The notes: generated from the sequence alone by a model not told the origin. A stretch of 64,000 bases of DNA from Sporosarcina luteola (GCA_014204635.1 JACHLS010000008.1:145452-209451); one strand, 5' to 3'. Positions 47,573-59,365 are shown, numbered from the stretch's first letter. A program made the numbers and translations.

Positions 47573-48937
47573 GTGGAATCGTCTTCAGAAAATCAGCAAA
47601 CACCCGACTTGTTGTTAAAACTGGCACAGCAGCTGTCCCCTACCAAGGATATTGTTCAGACAACACTGCAAGTAGAAGGAAAGCAAGCCTTTGTGCTTTA
47701 TTTAAAGAGTGCCGTAGACGAGATTGTTCTTCATAAAACAGTCGTAAAACCATTTTACGAGACGGCGACACTCGAGGTATATGCCAGTTATCTTGATTCA
47801 GCTCCAAACAAAAAAGAGTTGGCTGACGAACAATCTATTCTCATCAATTTGACAAGAGGTAACGTCCTAGTCGCTGTCCAACAACAGTACTTTTTGCTCG
47901 AAATACGGAACGTCGGGTTCGACGAAGTTCAGCAAATCACATTGGAACCGACCATTCATGGCGCCCAATTAGGACTGAGCGAAAGCATAGAAGTAAGTAT
48001 GAATGTCATAAGGCAACGATACCATCAGCCTTCCCTGGTTTTCGATACGATGGAACTGAAGGACCAATCAAATCGTGCTATTGCGCTTGTCTATGACAAA
48101 GTGTTAGTCAATCCAAGAGCACTTCAATTAATTCGGAAACGGTTGGAAAACTTAGACTTTCCACTTATTTTATCTTCTGGAGATTTGCAATTATATTTGA
48201 ATGGCAATAAGAAGTCCCTATTTCCTTCTTGCATGCTGACGGAGCGGCCAGACCGGCTTGTCTATAATATTTCCTCCGGAAAAATAATCATTCTTGTCGA
48301 TGGAAGTCCGCATGCTGTCATTGCTCCGGTCGTCTTTTTCGACTTCATGATCTCTATGGAGGACATGTACCACGGCTACTGGATTTCCTTACTCACCTTG
48401 TTTTTACGCTACAGTGGATTGTTTGCCTGTATCGTACTCCCAGCACTATATGTTGGCGTTACGTCCTATACACCTGATGTCTTTCGAACTGAACTCGCCT
48501 TGACAGTTGCAGCAAGCCGAATAGGGGTTCCCTATCCATCCTATATTGAAGTTTTTTTTATGCTAATATTTATTGAGTTCCTTACAGAAGCGAGTATCCG
48601 GCTGCCAACCCCTATCAGTGCAACTGCTACAACGGTTGGGGGGCTCATTTTGGGGACGGCTGCTGTGGAAGCTGCTCTGACATCCAACATCATGATTATC
48701 GTCGTATCGCTCGTTGCAGTTTCTACTTTTGTCATCCCAATTAATGAACTGGGCTTTGCGGTGAGAGGATTACGATTTATCCTCCTTCTCTATACGACAT
48801 TCTTCGGCTTAGCCGGCCTTGCAATTGGCCTGTTGGGCATCGTTCTCTTTTTGGCAAATAAGGAAAGCTTCGGAGTGGCTTATCTGAAACTAGGCTGGAA
48901 GAATCGGACAAAGGAATTGGGGACTGGAAAAGGATGA
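47573..48937 (+). CDS. Spore germination receptor subunit A (GerA family)
   Basis: GTG start with GGGAGTGAAGGG upstream; 454 residues. Hydrophilic N-terminal domain to about residue 250 (two lobes, ending RLVYNISSGKIIILVDGSPHA), then 5-6 membrane spans including VTSYTPDVFRTELALTVAASR and EASIRLPTPISATATTVGG, strongly conserved in GerAA/KA. In the spore inner membrane it forms the germinant-gated channel. Shorter N-domain than typical GerKA. ATGA overlap with the next gene. Confidence 0.93.
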   Translation: MESSSENQQTPDLLLKLAQQLSPTKDIVQTTLQVEGKQAFVLYLKSAVDEIVLHKTVVKPFYETATLEVYASYLDSAPNKKELADEQSILINLTRGNVLVAVQQQYFLLEIRNVGFDEVQQITLEPTIHGAQLGLSESIEVSMNVIRQRYHQPSLVFDTMELKDQSNRAIALVYDKVLVNPRALQLIRKRLENLDFPLILSSGDLQLYLNGNKKSLFPSCMLTERPDRLVYNISSGKIIILVDGSPHAVIAPVVFFDFMISMEDMYHGYWISLLTLFLRYSGLFACIVLPALYVGVTSYTPDVFRTELALTVAASRIGVPYPSYIEVFFMLIFIEFLTEASIRLPTPISATATTVGGLILGTAAVEAALTSNIMIIVVSLVAVSTFVIPINELGFAVRGLRFILLLYTTFFGLAGLAIGLLGIVLFLANKESFGVAYLKLGWKNRTKELGTGKG

Positions 48938-50049
48938 ACCGTTTTCTTTATTATTTCATTATACTCAATATGATCGTCAACATTGTCGTCGAGGTACCGA
49001 AGATTTTGATTGACTATAGCCATCAGGGAGCTATTACTTCCATAATTTTCGCTCTCATCATCGGTGCTTCTCTTACTTGGATAATTATAAAGCTATTTAG
49101 GCCATTTCCTGGCCGCAGCCTTCCTGAACTCCTTGAACTGTATACTCCGAATTGGTTGAATAAGCTTGTATTGCTTTACTTTTCTCTTAACTGGTTTATC
49201 GCAGGATCATTATCCATTACTACCTTTACCTTATTGTTAAAACGCTTTTTAACACCTGAAATGTCATCCTATATCATTCTCTCTTCGTTCGTCGTTCTCG
49301 TTTCATATGGTGTCTTGATGAAAACCAGGAGTCTCTTGAATTCCATGGAAATCATCATGATTCTGAACATCCCGATCGTGGTCTTCTTAATCGCAAAAGT
49401 ATATTTGGATGAGGCCATGGATTGGGACTATGTCAAAGTGGCTATGACATACGTGAATAATTGGCCAAATTATTCAGCAGTCACGGCTGCCTTATACCCG
49501 CTGATCGGTATCGTAAATATCATCATTTTCAACCGGTACCTTATCTCAAAGATGGATATGAGGCTAAAACAATTGTTTATTGTATTCTTAACGGGGGCAT
49601 TAATCCTATTCACAACTTTTTTCATTCCACTTGGGTACATCGGTTTTGGAATTTCCGAAAATATCCAGTATCCTTGGATTCTCACAAGCGACTCGGTCCG
49701 GTTGAAATACGGTTTAATTGAGCGATTCATTTTCATTTTCCTACTTATTTTCCTATCCCTTAGTTTTTTAAATATTACCATTCATTGGCATGTCGCACAG
49801 AAGCTGTTTGAAGCTTTTTATCGATCAAAAAAACTAATCGTTAAAGGGAAGGATCTGAATCCTTATTTATGGCTTGTGTTATTTTGGGGAATCACTTTTT
49901 TGGTGGCTGGTCGTATGACAGAGTATCAACTTTTCCTTCTAGGCAAATATTTTTTTAACCAACAACCTCTTTTCCTTATTGTACTGATTGGGTCTTTGAT
50001 GCTAATAAATCGAGGTGCTAAGAAAAAATGGGCAAAGTCGGCCGAATGA
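48934..50049 (+). CDS. Spore germination receptor subunit B (GerB family)
   Basis: 371 residues with about 10 membrane spans, APC-like fold, beginning MNRFLYYFIILNMIVNIVVEVPKIL. PGRSLPELLELYTPNWLNKL and LVSYGVLMKTRSLLNSME are family features. The B subunit is thought to bind the germinant amino acid. Translation coupled to genes on both sides. Confidence 0.92.
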   Translation: MNRFLYYFIILNMIVNIVVEVPKILIDYSHQGAITSIIFALIIGASLTWIIIKLFRPFPGRSLPELLELYTPNWLNKLVLLYFSLNWFIAGSLSITTFTLLLKRFLTPEMSSYIILSSFVVLVSYGVLMKTRSLLNSMEIIMILNIPIVVFLIAKVYLDEAMDWDYVKVAMTYVNNWPNYSAVTAALYPLIGIVNIIIFNRYLISKMDMRLKQLFIVFLTGALILFTTFFIPLGYIGFGISENIQYPWILTSDSVRLKYGLIERFIFIFLLIFLSLSFLNITIHWHVAQKLFEAFYRSKKLIVKGKDLNPYLWLVLFWGITFLVAGRMTEYQLFLLGKYFFNQQPLFLIVLIGSLMLINRGAKKKWAKSAE

Positions 50050-51146
50050 AACAGTGGATTCTTGTTTTATTACTGCTCTCCAGTACACTACTATCTGCAT
50101 GCGCCTTTAAAGATATCGATCGGCGTTTATTTGTATCGGTCATTGGAATCGATCCAGCGGAAAAGATGGAGGAGGGGTTTAAAGTGACTCTGAAAATCGC
50201 CATTCCGTTCGGTGCAATCAAAGAAGCTTCGCGACCGACATTCGCCTATCTTTCTGAGGAAGGAGAAACGATAGGGGAAGCGATCCGAATGCTAGAAACT
50301 CATGTGGACAAAGTATTGGAACTCGGTCATATGAAGACGATAGTCGTGAATGAGGAGTTATTAAAAGGTGATTTGCAGGAATTCATGAATTATTTCGTCC
50401 GTCGAGGTGATTTGCAAATGATCGCCTATGTTACTGCGGCCAGACCCTCCGCTGAGACCATTTTACGAGTAGAACCAAAAACGGAAGCTCCTGCATCCAT
50501 TTCTTTCTACAACTTTTTCGGCGGGACCGGAACAGAAAGTCCCTTTATTGTGACAACCTATCTATTCGAATTTAGAAGGGATTATTTAGGGGAAGGAATC
50601 GATCCTGTTTTGCCGATCATGGAGACAAATGAAGATCAAAGTGAGCTCATCGTGAATAAATCGATTGTCATTGGACAAAAAGGGAAAACATTAGAACTTG
50701 ATCCTTTATTAACAAAACAATATAACTCACTCGTTCATAATGCATCCGGCTTTTCCTATAAAGTCAATAAAGATGGATTGCAATTATTGCTAAATATTGA
50801 CCACATTAAAATGAAATTTAAAATCCATTCGGACAATGGCAAACCATCCAAAGTCATAATGACCATAAACAAGGTTGGTGTAATAGGAGAGTCCAATAAA
50901 CTTCTTTCACCAAAAAAACTTCCCTATTATGATCAGCTTGCCGAACAAACCTTGTCAGCTAAAGTACGAGAACTATTACACAAATTACAAGAGGAACAAC
51001 TCGACCCATTTGGTTTTGGTTTACGTTATCGCACGACGAAACTTCATACCTCTAATCCGTATAAGATATGGAAAGAAGCATATCCAGAAATCGATTTTGA
51101 TGTGGTGATGAAAATTAATTTGAAGAGTACAGGCGTCACAGAGTAG
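50028..51146 (+). CDS. Spore germination receptor subunit C lipoprotein (GerC family)
   Basis: 372 residues. Signal with lipobox LLSACAF (Cys25), then DIDRRLFVSVIGIDPAEKMEEGFKVT, the usual GerC start, and FFGGTGTESPFIVTTYLFEFRRDYLGEG. The ATG at 50028 has GAGGTG 10 bases upstream; another ATG at 50046 would give the ATGA overlap with the B gene. Anchored outside the inner spore membrane by Lgt-dependent lipidation. Confidence 0.92.
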   Translation: MGKVGRMKQWILVLLLLSSTLLSACAFKDIDRRLFVSVIGIDPAEKMEEGFKVTLKIAIPFGAIKEASRPTFAYLSEEGETIGEAIRMLETHVDKVLELGHMKTIVVNEELLKGDLQEFMNYFVRRGDLQMIAYVTAARPSAETILRVEPKTEAPASISFYNFFGGTGTESPFIVTTYLFEFRRDYLGEGIDPVLPIMETNEDQSELIVNKSIVIGQKGKTLELDPLLTKQYNSLVHNASGFSYKVNKDGLQLLLNIDHIKMKFKIHSDNGKPSKVIMTINKVGVIGESNKLLSPKKLPYYDQLAEQTLSAKVRELLHKLQEEQLDPFGFGLRYRTTKLHTSNPYKIWKEAYPEIDFDVVMKINLKSTGVTE

Positions 51147-51178
51147 GAAAACTGCACCTTTTTGAGTTGCAGTTTTCC
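51146..51178. terminator. Bidirectional terminator between gerC and purD
   Basis: Perfect 11-bp stem GGAAAACTGCA/TGCAGTTTTCC, starting on the last base of the gerC stop, 20 bases from the purD stop. Serves both convergent operons. Confidence 0.8.
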
Positions 51179-51197
51179 TATTCTCTGCCTTTTTTTC

Positions 51198-52457
51198 TTA
51201 ATGAGCAGCGCGCCATCCGATATCCGTCCGGTAGAAGAATCCATTCCATTCGTGCTTGGATAATGTATTGTAAACTTCCTTTTGAGCCGTCTTCAATGTA
51301 TCCGCTTTGGAGGCGATCAACAGCACCCGTCCCCCGTTTCCAATGAAAGTATCTCCTTCCATCTTCGTTCCCGCATGAAAGACGGCTGTCTTATCTGTGG
51401 ACATCGCTGACAGATCAGGCAATACAGCCCCTTTTTGAAGCTCACCCGGATAGCCGTCTGAAGCGACGACCACTCCGAGCATCGCCTGCTCATTCCATTT
51501 CAACTCATACTCTTCCTCTGCCATCAGCGCACTCATAAATTCCCCGAAATCCGAATCCATACGAGGAAGTACGACTTGCGTTTCCGGATCACCGAAACGC
51601 GCATTGAATTCAATCACCTTCGGCCCTTCCTTCGTCAACATTAACCCTGCATATAGAATGCCAGCAAAAGGCTTTTCTTCTTGTGCCATCGCTTTGACTG
51701 TAGCAATGACCACTTTGTCGAAGGCTTCTTCAATTACATCGCTGCTGATATGAGGCACTGGGGAATAGGCCCCCATTCCTCCTGTGTTCGGTCCTTCATC
51801 GCCGTCAAACGCACGCTTGTGATCTTGTGCAATAGGCATAGGATAGATCTTGCCAGCATGGACAAACGACATGAAGGAAAACTCTTCGCCTTCCAAAAAT
51901 TCTTCAATGACAATCCGGGAAGAGGAGTCACCGAATTTTTGATTGCCGATCATATCATCCACCGCTTCGAGTGCTTCCTCCAGTGTCATGGCTACGACGA
52001 CACCTTTTCCAGCCGCTAAACCATCCGCTTTAATGACAATCGGAGCTCCCTGCTCGCGAATGAAATTCTTTGCCTGATCCGCATCCGTGAATGTACCGTA
52101 GGAAGCGGTTGGAATGCCATATCGTTTCAATAGTTCTTTGGCAAACGACTTACTGCCCTCCAATTGGGCTGCTTCCTGGGTTGGTCCGAAAATAGACAGT
52201 CCTCTTGCCATGAAGTAATCCACAATCCCTTCCGTAAGAGGCTGCTCTGGTCCGACAAATGTCAGGTCAATCTGATTGTCCCTTGCAAAGTCCGCAAGAC
52301 GCGCAAACTCAAGAACGCCAATTGGAACACATGTCACATCCTGCTTCATGCCATCATTGCCTGGGGCGACAAATACCGCAGAGACAGAAGGAGAACTGGC
52401 AAACTGCCGGGCAATGGCGTGTTCACGCCCCCCGCTCCCGATCACAAGTACTTTCAT
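51198..52457 (-). CDS. purD: Phosphoribosylamine-glycine ligase
   Basis: ATG at 52457, 8 bases after AAGGAGG. 419 residues of ATP-grasp fold: MKVLVIGSGGREHAIARQFA, VFVAPGNDG, IVIKADGLAAGKGVVVA, HKRAFDGDEGPNTGGMGAYS and EFNARFGDPETQVVLPR. Makes GAR in purine step 2. Last gene of the operon. Confidence 0.96.
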   Translation of the reverse strand: MKVLVIGSGGREHAIARQFASSPSVSAVFVAPGNDGMKQDVTCVPIGVLEFARLADFARDNQIDLTFVGPEQPLTEGIVDYFMARGLSIFGPTQEAAQLEGSKSFAKELLKRYGIPTASYGTFTDADQAKNFIREQGAPIVIKADGLAAGKGVVVAMTLEEALEAVDDMIGNQKFGDSSSRIVIEEFLEGEEFSFMSFVHAGKIYPMPIAQDHKRAFDGDEGPNTGGMGAYSPVPHISSDVIEEAFDKVVIATVKAMAQEEKPFAGILYAGLMLTKEGPKVIEFNARFGDPETQVVLPRMDSDFGEFMSALMAEEEYELKWNEQAMLGVVVASDGYPGELQKGAVLPDLSAMSTDKTAVFHAGTKMEGDTFIGNGGRVLLIASKADTLKTAQKEVYNTLSKHEWNGFFYRTDIGWRAAH

Positions 52458-52470
52458 TCGTGTATCCTCC

Positions 52471-54006
52471 TTAATGTTTGAAATGACGAATGCCCGTGAA
52501 TACCATGGCGATCCCGTACTCATTTGCTTTACGGATGGAGTCTTCATCTTTCACTGACCCGCCTGGCTGAATAATTGCTGTAATTCCGGCCTTGGCAGCC
52601 GCTTCGACTGTATCATCCATTGGGAAAAAAGCATCCGAGGCCAGTGCAGCGCCCTTTGCAAGCTCGCCTGCTTGAGACAGGGCAATCTGTGCAGCTCCCA
52701 CGCGATTCATTTGGCCTGCTCCAACGCCAAGGGTCTTGTCGGGATCGGCAATGACGATTGCATTCGATTTCACATGTTTCACAACTGCCCAGCCCATACG
52801 CATTGCTGCCCATTCCGCTTCCGTTGGTTCCCGGTCGGTCGCAACACGGATTTCCGCATCGTCAAAGCCGAGTGCATCCGGTTCCTGCATGAGCAAGCCG
52901 CCTTCGACAGAAACTGTATTCCAAGCGTCTTTCTTGGCTTGATCGAATGGAATCGTCAATAGACGGATATTTTTCTTTTCCGTCAGTATACTGATTGCCT
53001 CATCTGTAAACGATGGAGCAATGATGATTTCGAGAAAAATTCCAGCGAGCTTTGCTGCGGCCTCTTCCTCCACTTCACGATTCAACGCCACAATCCCTCC
53101 AAAGATGGAAACTGGATCCGCTTCGTATGCTTTCGTGAATGCTGCCAAAATCGTATCGCCTGTACCGACTCCGCATGGATTCATATGCTTCACAGCGACT
53201 GCAGCAGGACGATTGAACTCCTTCGCAACTTGAATGGCTGCGTTGGCATCCTGAATATTGTTATAGGAAAGCTCTTTGCCGTGTAATTGAGTTGCGTTGG
53301 CAATCGAAAAGTCGGAACCGAGCGGCCGACTGTAGAAAGCGGCTTTCTGATGGGGATTTTCCCCATAACGCAGCGGTTGCTTTAATTCGTATGTATATGT
53401 CACCTGTTCCGGGAATTCATCCCCTGCGAAATCTGTTAAGTAACCTGATATAAGCGCGTCGTACGCAGCGGTATGACGAAACACTTTTGCGGCAAGACGC
53501 CTTCTTGTTTCTAGTGTCGTTTCTCCCTTCGCCTGCAATTCCGAGAGGACTGCTGCATAGTCTGCTGCATCCACGATGACTGTCACAAAAGCATGGTTCT
53601 TCGCGGAAGCCCGCAGCATTGCGGGACCACCGATATCGATGTTCTCAATCGCTTCTTCAACTGTCACGCCAGGTTTTGAAATCGTCTCTTTGAAAGGATA
53701 GAGATTCACACAGACAATATCGATCGGTTGTATGCCATGCTCCTCCATTTGAGCTACATGGCCTGAATCATTCCGTTTTGCAAGGAGACCCCCATGGATC
53801 ATCGGGTTCAGCGTCTTCACGCGGCCTTCCATGATTTCCGGAAACCCGGTCACTTCGTCGACGGCTGTCACTGCTACACCGTTTTCTTTCAAATGCTTCA
53901 TCGTACCGCCAGTCGATAGAATTTCATATCCCAACGCTTCTAAGGATTGAGCAAACTCCAGAAGCCCACTTTTATCCGAAACGCTAAGCAATGCGCGTTT
54001 TTTCAA
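52471..54006 (-). CDS. purH: Bifunctional AICAR transformylase/IMP cyclohydrolase
   Basis: 511 residues, TTG start 7 bases after GGAGGGG. IMP cyclohydrolase N-domain ([35 protein letters not shown]), then transformylase with [13 protein letters not shown] and [20 protein letters not shown]. Last two purine steps. Separated from purN by a hairpin. Confidence 0.96.
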   Translation of the reverse strand: MKKRALLSVSDKSGLLEFAQSLEALGYEILSTGGTMKHLKENGVAVTAVDEVTGFPEIMEGRVKTLNPMIHGGLLAKRNDSGHVAQMEEHGIQPIDIVCVNLYPFKETISKPGVTVEEAIENIDIGGPAMLRASAKNHAFVTVIVDAADYAAVLSELQAKGETTLETRRRLAAKVFRHTAAYDALISGYLTDFAGDEFPEQVTYTYELKQPLRYGENPHQKAAFYSRPLGSDFSIANATQLHGKELSYNNIQDANAAIQVAKEFNRPAAVAVKHMNPCGVGTGDTILAAFTKAYEADPVSIFGGIVALNREVEEEAAAKLAGIFLEIIIAPSFTDEAISILTEKKNIRLLTIPFDQAKKDAWNTVSVEGGLLMQEPDALGFDDAEIRVATDREPTEAEWAAMRMGWAVVKHVKSNAIVIADPDKTLGVGAGQMNRVGAAQIALSQAGELAKGAALASDAFFPMDDTVEAAAKAGITAIIQPGGSVKDEDSIRKANEYGIAMVFTGIRHFKH

Positions 54007-54031
54007 GAATTTCCCCTCCGTTTATATAAAT

Positions 54032-54055
54032 AAAACCGGTATGACACCGGTTTTT
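54032..54055 (-). terminator. Internal terminator-like hairpin between purN and purH
   Basis: Minus strand AAAACCGGT-GTCAT-ACCGGTTTT followed by ATTTATATAAA. A compact intrinsic terminator shape inside the operon; would lower purHD expression relative to purEK-SQLFMN. Confidence 0.65.
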
Positions 54056-54071
54056 CATCTCGTTAATCTAA

Positions 54072-54662
54072 TCAATTCACTGCTTGCTGCCCTTCTCGCA
54101 GGAGAAGTTTTAGCAACACAGTTTTATATAATTCGTGTTCCACCGCATGAATCGCGAGGGCTGTCTGTTCTTTATCCCCTTCCACGACAGCGACGGCCTG
54201 CTGGGCAAGAATCGGTCCGGTGTCCATACCTTCATCCACCAAATGAACCGTAACGCCCGTCACTTTGACGCCATGGTCTACTGCTTGGCCAATAGCGTCC
54301 TTTCCTGGGAAAGAAGGAAGAAGGGATGGATGGATATTAAGAATGCGCGATGGATAGGCAGTTAGCAATACTGGCCCAATGAGGCGCATGTATCCTGCCA
54401 GAACAATCCAATCCACTCGTTCCTCCCGCAATGTAAGGAGAATGGTTTCCTCGTACTGCTGCTTGGACGGAAATGCCTTTGGTTCGAATGCGACCACTCG
54501 TACACCCGCCTGTTTCGCCCGTTCCACGACAAATGCCGCCGGCCGGTCTGTAATGACAACCGCAATTTCTGCAGGCAATTCCCCTTCCCTGCATGCGTTT
54601 TCCAGGGCGGCAAAGTTGCTTCCGCTGCCCGATGCGAAGATAGCGATTCGTTGCTTACTCAT
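54072..54662 (-). CDS. purN: Phosphoribosylglycinamide formyltransferase
   Basis: 196 residues. [16 protein letters not shown], then [20 protein letters not shown] (catalytic Asn and His) and [16 protein letters not shown] (catalytic Asp). Uses 10-formyl-THF. ATGA overlap with purM. Confidence 0.95.
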   Translation of the reverse strand: MSKQRIAIFASGSGSNFAALENACREGELPAEIAVVITDRPAAFVVERAKQAGVRVVAFEPKAFPSKQQYEETILLTLREERVDWIVLAGYMRLIGPVLLTAYPSRILNIHPSLLPSFPGKDAIGQAVDHGVKVTGVTVHLVDEGMDTGPILAQQAVAVVEGDKEQTALAIHAVEHELYKTVLLKLLLREGQQAVN

Positions 54663-55717
54663 TGATCTAAGCTCCCATCGTGCTCCCCAATCAACCTGAC
54701 TCCATTGCCTTCCACGACCTGGCCGATGACATATGCCTCTTCCCCATGCTCAGCGGCAATCTGGATGGCCCGCTTCGACTGTTCAGCCGGCAGCGACACA
54801 ACGAAACCGATGCCCATGTTGAAAACACTGTACATATCGCGATCTTCCAAGTTGCCCTTTTCCTTCAGCATTTTAAACACTGGCAATACTGGCCAGGAAC
54901 CGATATTGATTTCCACACCGAATCCGTCCTTGAACATCCGTGGCAAGTTCTCATAGAAGCCCCCGCCAGTAATATGGCCCATTGCATGGATATCCAGTTC
55001 TCCATGCATCTGCATGACCGGCTTTGCATAAATCTTTGTCGGTTCCAGAAGGGCTAATCCGACTTTGCCGAGTTCTTCATAACCAGCAATATATTGATCC
55101 AGCTCATACCCTTGCTCGTCCAATACAATTTTCCGGACAAGCGAATAGCCATTCGAATGAATCCCGCTGGAAGCGATGCCGACGAGAACATCTCCAGTTA
55201 CCACTTTATCGCCTGTTACAAGATTGCTTTTCTCGCAAGCCCCCACTGCAAAGCCTGCTAGATCATATTCATCGACATCATACAGCCCCGGCATTTCTGC
55301 CGTCTCACCGCCAATTAACGCAGCTCCAGCCTGAACACATCCATCGGCGATACCTTTGACAATCGCTTCCACCTTTTCGGGCACTGCTTTGCCTAGCGCA
55401 ATGTAGTCGAGGAAATAAAGCGGCTCTGCTCCCTGTGCAACAATATCGTTTACACACATGGCGACACAATCGATGCCGATCGTATCATGCCGATCCGCCA
55501 AAAACGCAAGCTTCAATTTTGTTCCTACGCCATCCGTTCCCGAGACGAGGACAGGTTCCTTGAATTGTAATGCAGACAAATCGAACATCCCGCCAAAACC
55601 ACCGAACTTTCCAGCTACTCCCGCACGCGCTGTCCGTGCGACATGCGATTTCATCCGTTCTACCGACTCATAACCTGCCTCGATATTGACGCCGGCAGAC
55701 TCATACGCCTTTGACAT
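54659..55717 (-). CDS. purM: Phosphoribosylformylglycinamidine cyclo-ligase
   Basis: ATG at 55717 after AAGGAGG; 352 residues. [19 protein letters not shown], then [25 protein letters not shown] and [14 protein letters not shown], all AIR synthetase marks. Step 5. Confidence 0.95.
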   Translation of the reverse strand: MSKAYESAGVNIEAGYESVERMKSHVARTARAGVAGKFGGFGGMFDLSALQFKEPVLVSGTDGVGTKLKLAFLADRHDTIGIDCVAMCVNDIVAQGAEPLYFLDYIALGKAVPEKVEAIVKGIADGCVQAGAALIGGETAEMPGLYDVDEYDLAGFAVGACEKSNLVTGDKVVTGDVLVGIASSGIHSNGYSLVRKIVLDEQGYELDQYIAGYEELGKVGLALLEPTKIYAKPVMQMHGELDIHAMGHITGGGFYENLPRMFKDGFGVEINIGSWPVLPVFKMLKEKGNLEDRDMYSVFNMGIGFVVSLPAEQSKRAIQIAAEHGEEAYVIGQVVEGNGVRLIGEHDGSLDQ

Positions 55718-55730
55718 AGGTAAAGCCTCC

Positions 55731-57158
55731 TTATCGTACGATCTCTTTTTCATGCGGCAATACAGTATCCGCATAGATTTCAGTCGGGTACTCCCCAGTG
55801 AAGCAGGCTAAGCATTGGCCACAATTTTTTATTTCGCGGGAACGGCCAATTGCATTTAGCATGCCTTCTTTCGAGAGGAAGGTAAGCGAGTCTGCATCAA
55901 TCAGCTTCCGTATTTCCTCAACCGAACGGCCTGTTGCGATTAATTCCGAATCCGTGCTAATATCTACTCCGTAAAAACAGGGACTGACGAGCGGAGGAGC
56001 CGCGATAACGACATGGACCTCCGATGCGCCCGCTTCCTTCAGCATGTTGACGATCCGCTTGGATGTCGTCCCTCTTACGATCGAATCATCCACCATGACG
56101 ACACGCTTTCCAGCAACGACTTGATGCACTGGCGAGAGCTTCATTTTCACGCCGCGTTCGCGCATTGATTGCGTCGGCTGTATGAACGTCCGGCCTACGT
56201 AGCGGTTTTTGATTAACCCTAATTCATATGGTATCCCGCTTACTTCCGAGAAACCGATTGCGGCAGAGATGCTTGAATCGGGAACACCCGTCACTACATC
56301 TGCGTCAATGCTCACTTCTCTGGCCAGCTGCTTGCCGCACCGTTTCCGAGCCATATGAATATTGATGCCATCGATGTCAGAATCAGGACGCGAGAAATAA
56401 ACATACTCCATGGAACAAATCGCTCGTTCCGCCGGTTCCGCATACTGATCCGAGTAACAGCCGCTGTCGTTAATAATGAGCAATTCTCCCGGCATGACCG
56501 AGCGAACATGTTCGGCGCCAATCAAATCAAACGCGCACGTTTCCGAAGCGACCACCCAGGCATCCCCGAGCTTACCAAGGGATAAGGGGCGCAAACCGTT
56601 CGGATCCTGTGCCACCATCAACCCTTCTTCCGTCAGGACAACGAATGCAAATGCACCTTTCAACATAGACAGCGCCTTTTTCACCCGATCACGCTGCGTC
56701 AGCGACCCGCTGCTGCTCCGCTTGATAAGATGAGCCAACACTTCCGTATCTGATGTCGTTTGAAAAATACTCCCCAGCTTTTCCAGGTTCTCTTTTAAAT
56801 CTTTCGCATTAACTAAATTGCCGTTATGGGCAATCGCCATGCTGCCAGTAGTGGAACGGAAGACGAGCGGCTGGACGTTCTCCGCCCCTCGCCCTTCCTC
56901 CGTCGTATATCGCACTTGGCCAATAGCTGTATGCCCCGTTAAAGCTTTTAATTTCCCATCAGAAAAGACTTCATTTACAAGACCTTCACCTTTCACAACA
57001 TGGAGACCTTTACCATCTTTCGATACAATGCCAGCACCTTCCTGCCCTCGGTGCTGAAGGGCGTGAAGGCCATAATACGTAATCTGCGCGGCATCTTCAT
57101 GCCCCCAGATACCGAATATGCCACATTCTTCGTTTAGCCCTCGCAGTTCAGCAAGCAT
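55731..57158 (-). CDS. purF: Amidophosphoribosyltransferase
   Basis: ATG at 57158; 475 residues. Propeptide [11 protein letters not shown] is followed by catalytic Cys12 (CGIFGIWG). [18 protein letters not shown] and [10 protein letters not shown] of the glutaminase site are present, [12 protein letters not shown] binds PRPP, and [15 protein letters not shown] gives part of the [4Fe-4S] ligands. The usual GHVRYATAG reads GQVRYTTEE, a deviation near the glutamine site. Step 1. Overlaps purL by about 25 bases. Confidence 0.93.
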   Translation of the reverse strand: MLAELRGLNEECGIFGIWGHEDAAQITYYGLHALQHRGQEGAGIVSKDGKGLHVVKGEGLVNEVFSDGKLKALTGHTAIGQVRYTTEEGRGAENVQPLVFRSTTGSMAIAHNGNLVNAKDLKENLEKLGSIFQTTSDTEVLAHLIKRSSSGSLTQRDRVKKALSMLKGAFAFVVLTEEGLMVAQDPNGLRPLSLGKLGDAWVVASETCAFDLIGAEHVRSVMPGELLIINDSGCYSDQYAEPAERAICSMEYVYFSRPDSDIDGINIHMARKRCGKQLAREVSIDADVVTGVPDSSISAAIGFSEVSGIPYELGLIKNRYVGRTFIQPTQSMRERGVKMKLSPVHQVVAGKRVVMVDDSIVRGTTSKRIVNMLKEAGASEVHVVIAAPPLVSPCFYGVDISTDSELIATGRSVEEIRKLIDADSLTFLSKEGMLNAIGRSREIKNCGQCLACFTGEYPTEIYADTVLPHEKEIVR

Positions 57159-59365
57159 GGAATAGCCCCTTTCCAAGCGGACTGGAATTCTTCCACTGTT
57201 CCATCGATCAACGAATCACCCGCTTCGTCTTTGATAACAATCTTTCCGGTATCTGTCACAACTCCAATGGTAACAGCAGACGCTACTTCTTTTTCAAAAG
57301 CCTTCGTATTCTCAGCTTTAACAGTTACTAGGAAACGAGATTGTGTTTCACTGAATAACGCGCTTACAGCAGAGCCTGTAACTTTTACATCTGCACCAAG
57401 ACCTTCCGCACCAAACGCCTTCTCACAAAGAGCGATGGCAAGCCCGCCTTCCGACAAATCCGTTGCAGACTGTACAAGTCCGCCTTGGATAGCGGAAAGC
57501 AATTCTTGTTGGCGTCGCGCTTCCACTTCCAAATCAATAGCTGGCGCTTTACCTGAGATTGTCCCATCGAGCATTTGCTGAAGCTCACTGCCCCCAAATT
57601 CGGTCGCTGTTTCGCCGATTAGATAAATTTGATCCCCTGCTTGTTTAAAAACAGTCGTCGTCACGTCTACTAGATTGTGTACGATACCAACCATTCCTAT
57701 GGTCGGTGTAGGATAAACTGGCACCCCATTCACTTCATTCGACATGGAAACGTTTCCGCCGATAATCGGTGCATTTAATGTTCGGCAAGCCTCTGATATG
57801 CCGTCCGCAGACTTTTCGATCTGCCAGAACACTTCTGGCTTATCCGGACTGCCAAAGTTCAAGCAATCTGTTGCAGCGATTGGTTCCGCACCCGAGCAGA
57901 CTAAATTACGAGCCGCTTCTGCCACCGCAATTTTGCCTCCCATTTCCGGGTCCAAATAGATGTAGCGTGAATTACAATCCGCAGTCATCGCAAGGCCCTT
58001 ATTCGTTCCCCTAACCCGGATGACGCCAGAAGATGAACCAGGTGCTACAACCGTATTTGTCCGTGCCTGCGTATCAAATTGGTTATAGACCCATTCTTTC
58101 GAAGCAATTGTCGGACGCTGCAACAAAGCGATAAGCGTTTCCTTCAAACTCTCAACTGAAGGCTCATCGTCTTCCATTTTTTGGTATTCTTTAAAATAGG
58201 CCGGCTCTTCGGACTTTTTATGGTAGACTGGTGCATCTTCCGCAAGCGCATCGGCGGAAACCTCAGTAACCACTTCTCCTTTATGGAAAAGCCGAAGCAT
58301 CTTGTCGTCTGTCACCTTACCGATAGCGACTGCTTCTAAGCCATACTTCGTGAACAGATCAATGATTTCCTGCTCACGTCCTTGCTTCACGACAACGAGC
58401 ATACGCTCTTGTGATTCAGAAAGCATCATCTCATACGGCGTCATACCTTCTTCTCTTTGCGGCACTAAATCTAGGTTCATTTCCACGCCGTAGCCTGCTT
58501 TGGAAGCCATTTCAGCTGAAGAAGAAGTCAATCCAGCAGCCCCCATGTCCTGAATACCAATTAACGCATCCGATTTCACGAGCTCCAAGCAGGCTTCCAT
58601 CAGAAGCTTCTCTAGATATGGGTCCCCCGCCTGCATAACCGGAAGTTCCGCCTTTTCCTCCACTTTCACTTCCGCCGAGGACATAGTCGCCCCGTTAATA
58701 CCATCTCTACCCGTTTTAGCACCAACATACATCACTGTATTGCCGGCTCCGGATGCCACGCCTTTTTGGATATCTTCATGATTCAATAATCCGACTGCCA
58801 TCGCGTTGACGAGAGGACGCTTGGAATAGCTGTTATCAAATTGCACTTCCCCTGCAATGGTCGGAATGCCGATAATATTACCGTAACTTGCAATACCGGC
58901 AACCGCTTCTTCGAATAAATAACGGTCCCGTGCATCAGTCAAATCACCAAAGCGCATGGAATTTACAAGCGCGACTGGTCGGGCTCCCATGGAGAAGACG
59001 TCACGGATAATGCCGCCTGCACCCGTAGCTGCTCCAATGAACGGTTCAATCGCAGATGGGGAGTTATGGGATTCAAGTTTAAATACGACCGCCTGGTTGT
59101 CACCGATGTCGACTATGCCTGCCCCTTCGCCCGGTCCTTGCAATACTCGCGTTCCTTCTGTCGGGAACTTCCGCAGTATTGGCTTGGAACTTTTATAGGA
59201 ACAGTGCTCCGACCACATCGCGGAAAACAAGCCCGTTTCTGTATAGTTCGGGAGCCGCCCGATCATGGAGCAAGCCCGTTCGTATTCTTCTTCGGTCATT
59301 CCCAATTGAAGATACAATTTTTCCTCTTTGATTTGCTGCGCTGTCGGTTCATGCTTGGCTGACAT
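57134..59365 (-). CDS. purL: FGAM synthase large subunit
   Basis: ATG at 59365, 9 bases after GGGAG; 743 residues, the small PurL type that needs PurS and Pur[37 protein letters not shown] and [19 protein letters not shown] are conserved, with the second half repeating the fold ([20 protein letters not shown]). The synthase half is intact and can use ammonia by itself in the known enzymes. Start overlaps purQ. Confidence 0.95.
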   Translation of the reverse strand: MSAKHEPTAQQIKEEKLYLQLGMTEEEYERACSMIGRLPNYTETGLFSAMWSEHCSYKSSKPILRKFPTEGTRVLQGPGEGAGIVDIGDNQAVVFKLESHNSPSAIEPFIGAATGAGGIIRDVFSMGARPVALVNSMRFGDLTDARDRYLFEEAVAGIASYGNIIGIPTIAGEVQFDNSYSKRPLVNAMAVGLLNHEDIQKGVASGAGNTVMYVGAKTGRDGINGATMSSAEVKVEEKAELPVMQAGDPYLEKLLMEACLELVKSDALIGIQDMGAAGLTSSSAEMASKAGYGVEMNLDLVPQREEGMTPYEMMLSESQERMLVVVKQGREQEIIDLFTKYGLEAVAIGKVTDDKMLRLFHKGEVVTEVSADALAEDAPVYHKKSEEPAYFKEYQKMEDDEPSVESLKETLIALLQRPTIASKEWVYNQFDTQARTNTVVAPGSSSGVIRVRGTNKGLAMTADCNSRYIYLDPEMGGKIAVAEAARNLVCSGAEPIAATDCLNFGSPDKPEVFWQIEKSADGISEACRTLNAPIIGGNVSMSNEVNGVPVYPTPTIGMVGIVHNLVDVTTTVFKQAGDQIYLIGETATEFGGSELQQMLDGTISGKAPAIDLEVEARRQQELLSAIQGGLVQSATDLSEGGLAIALCEKAFGAEGLGADVKVTGSAVSALFSETQSRFLVTVKAENTKAFEKEVASAVTIGVVTDTGKIVIKDEAGDSLIDGTVEEFQSAWKGAIPCLLNCEG

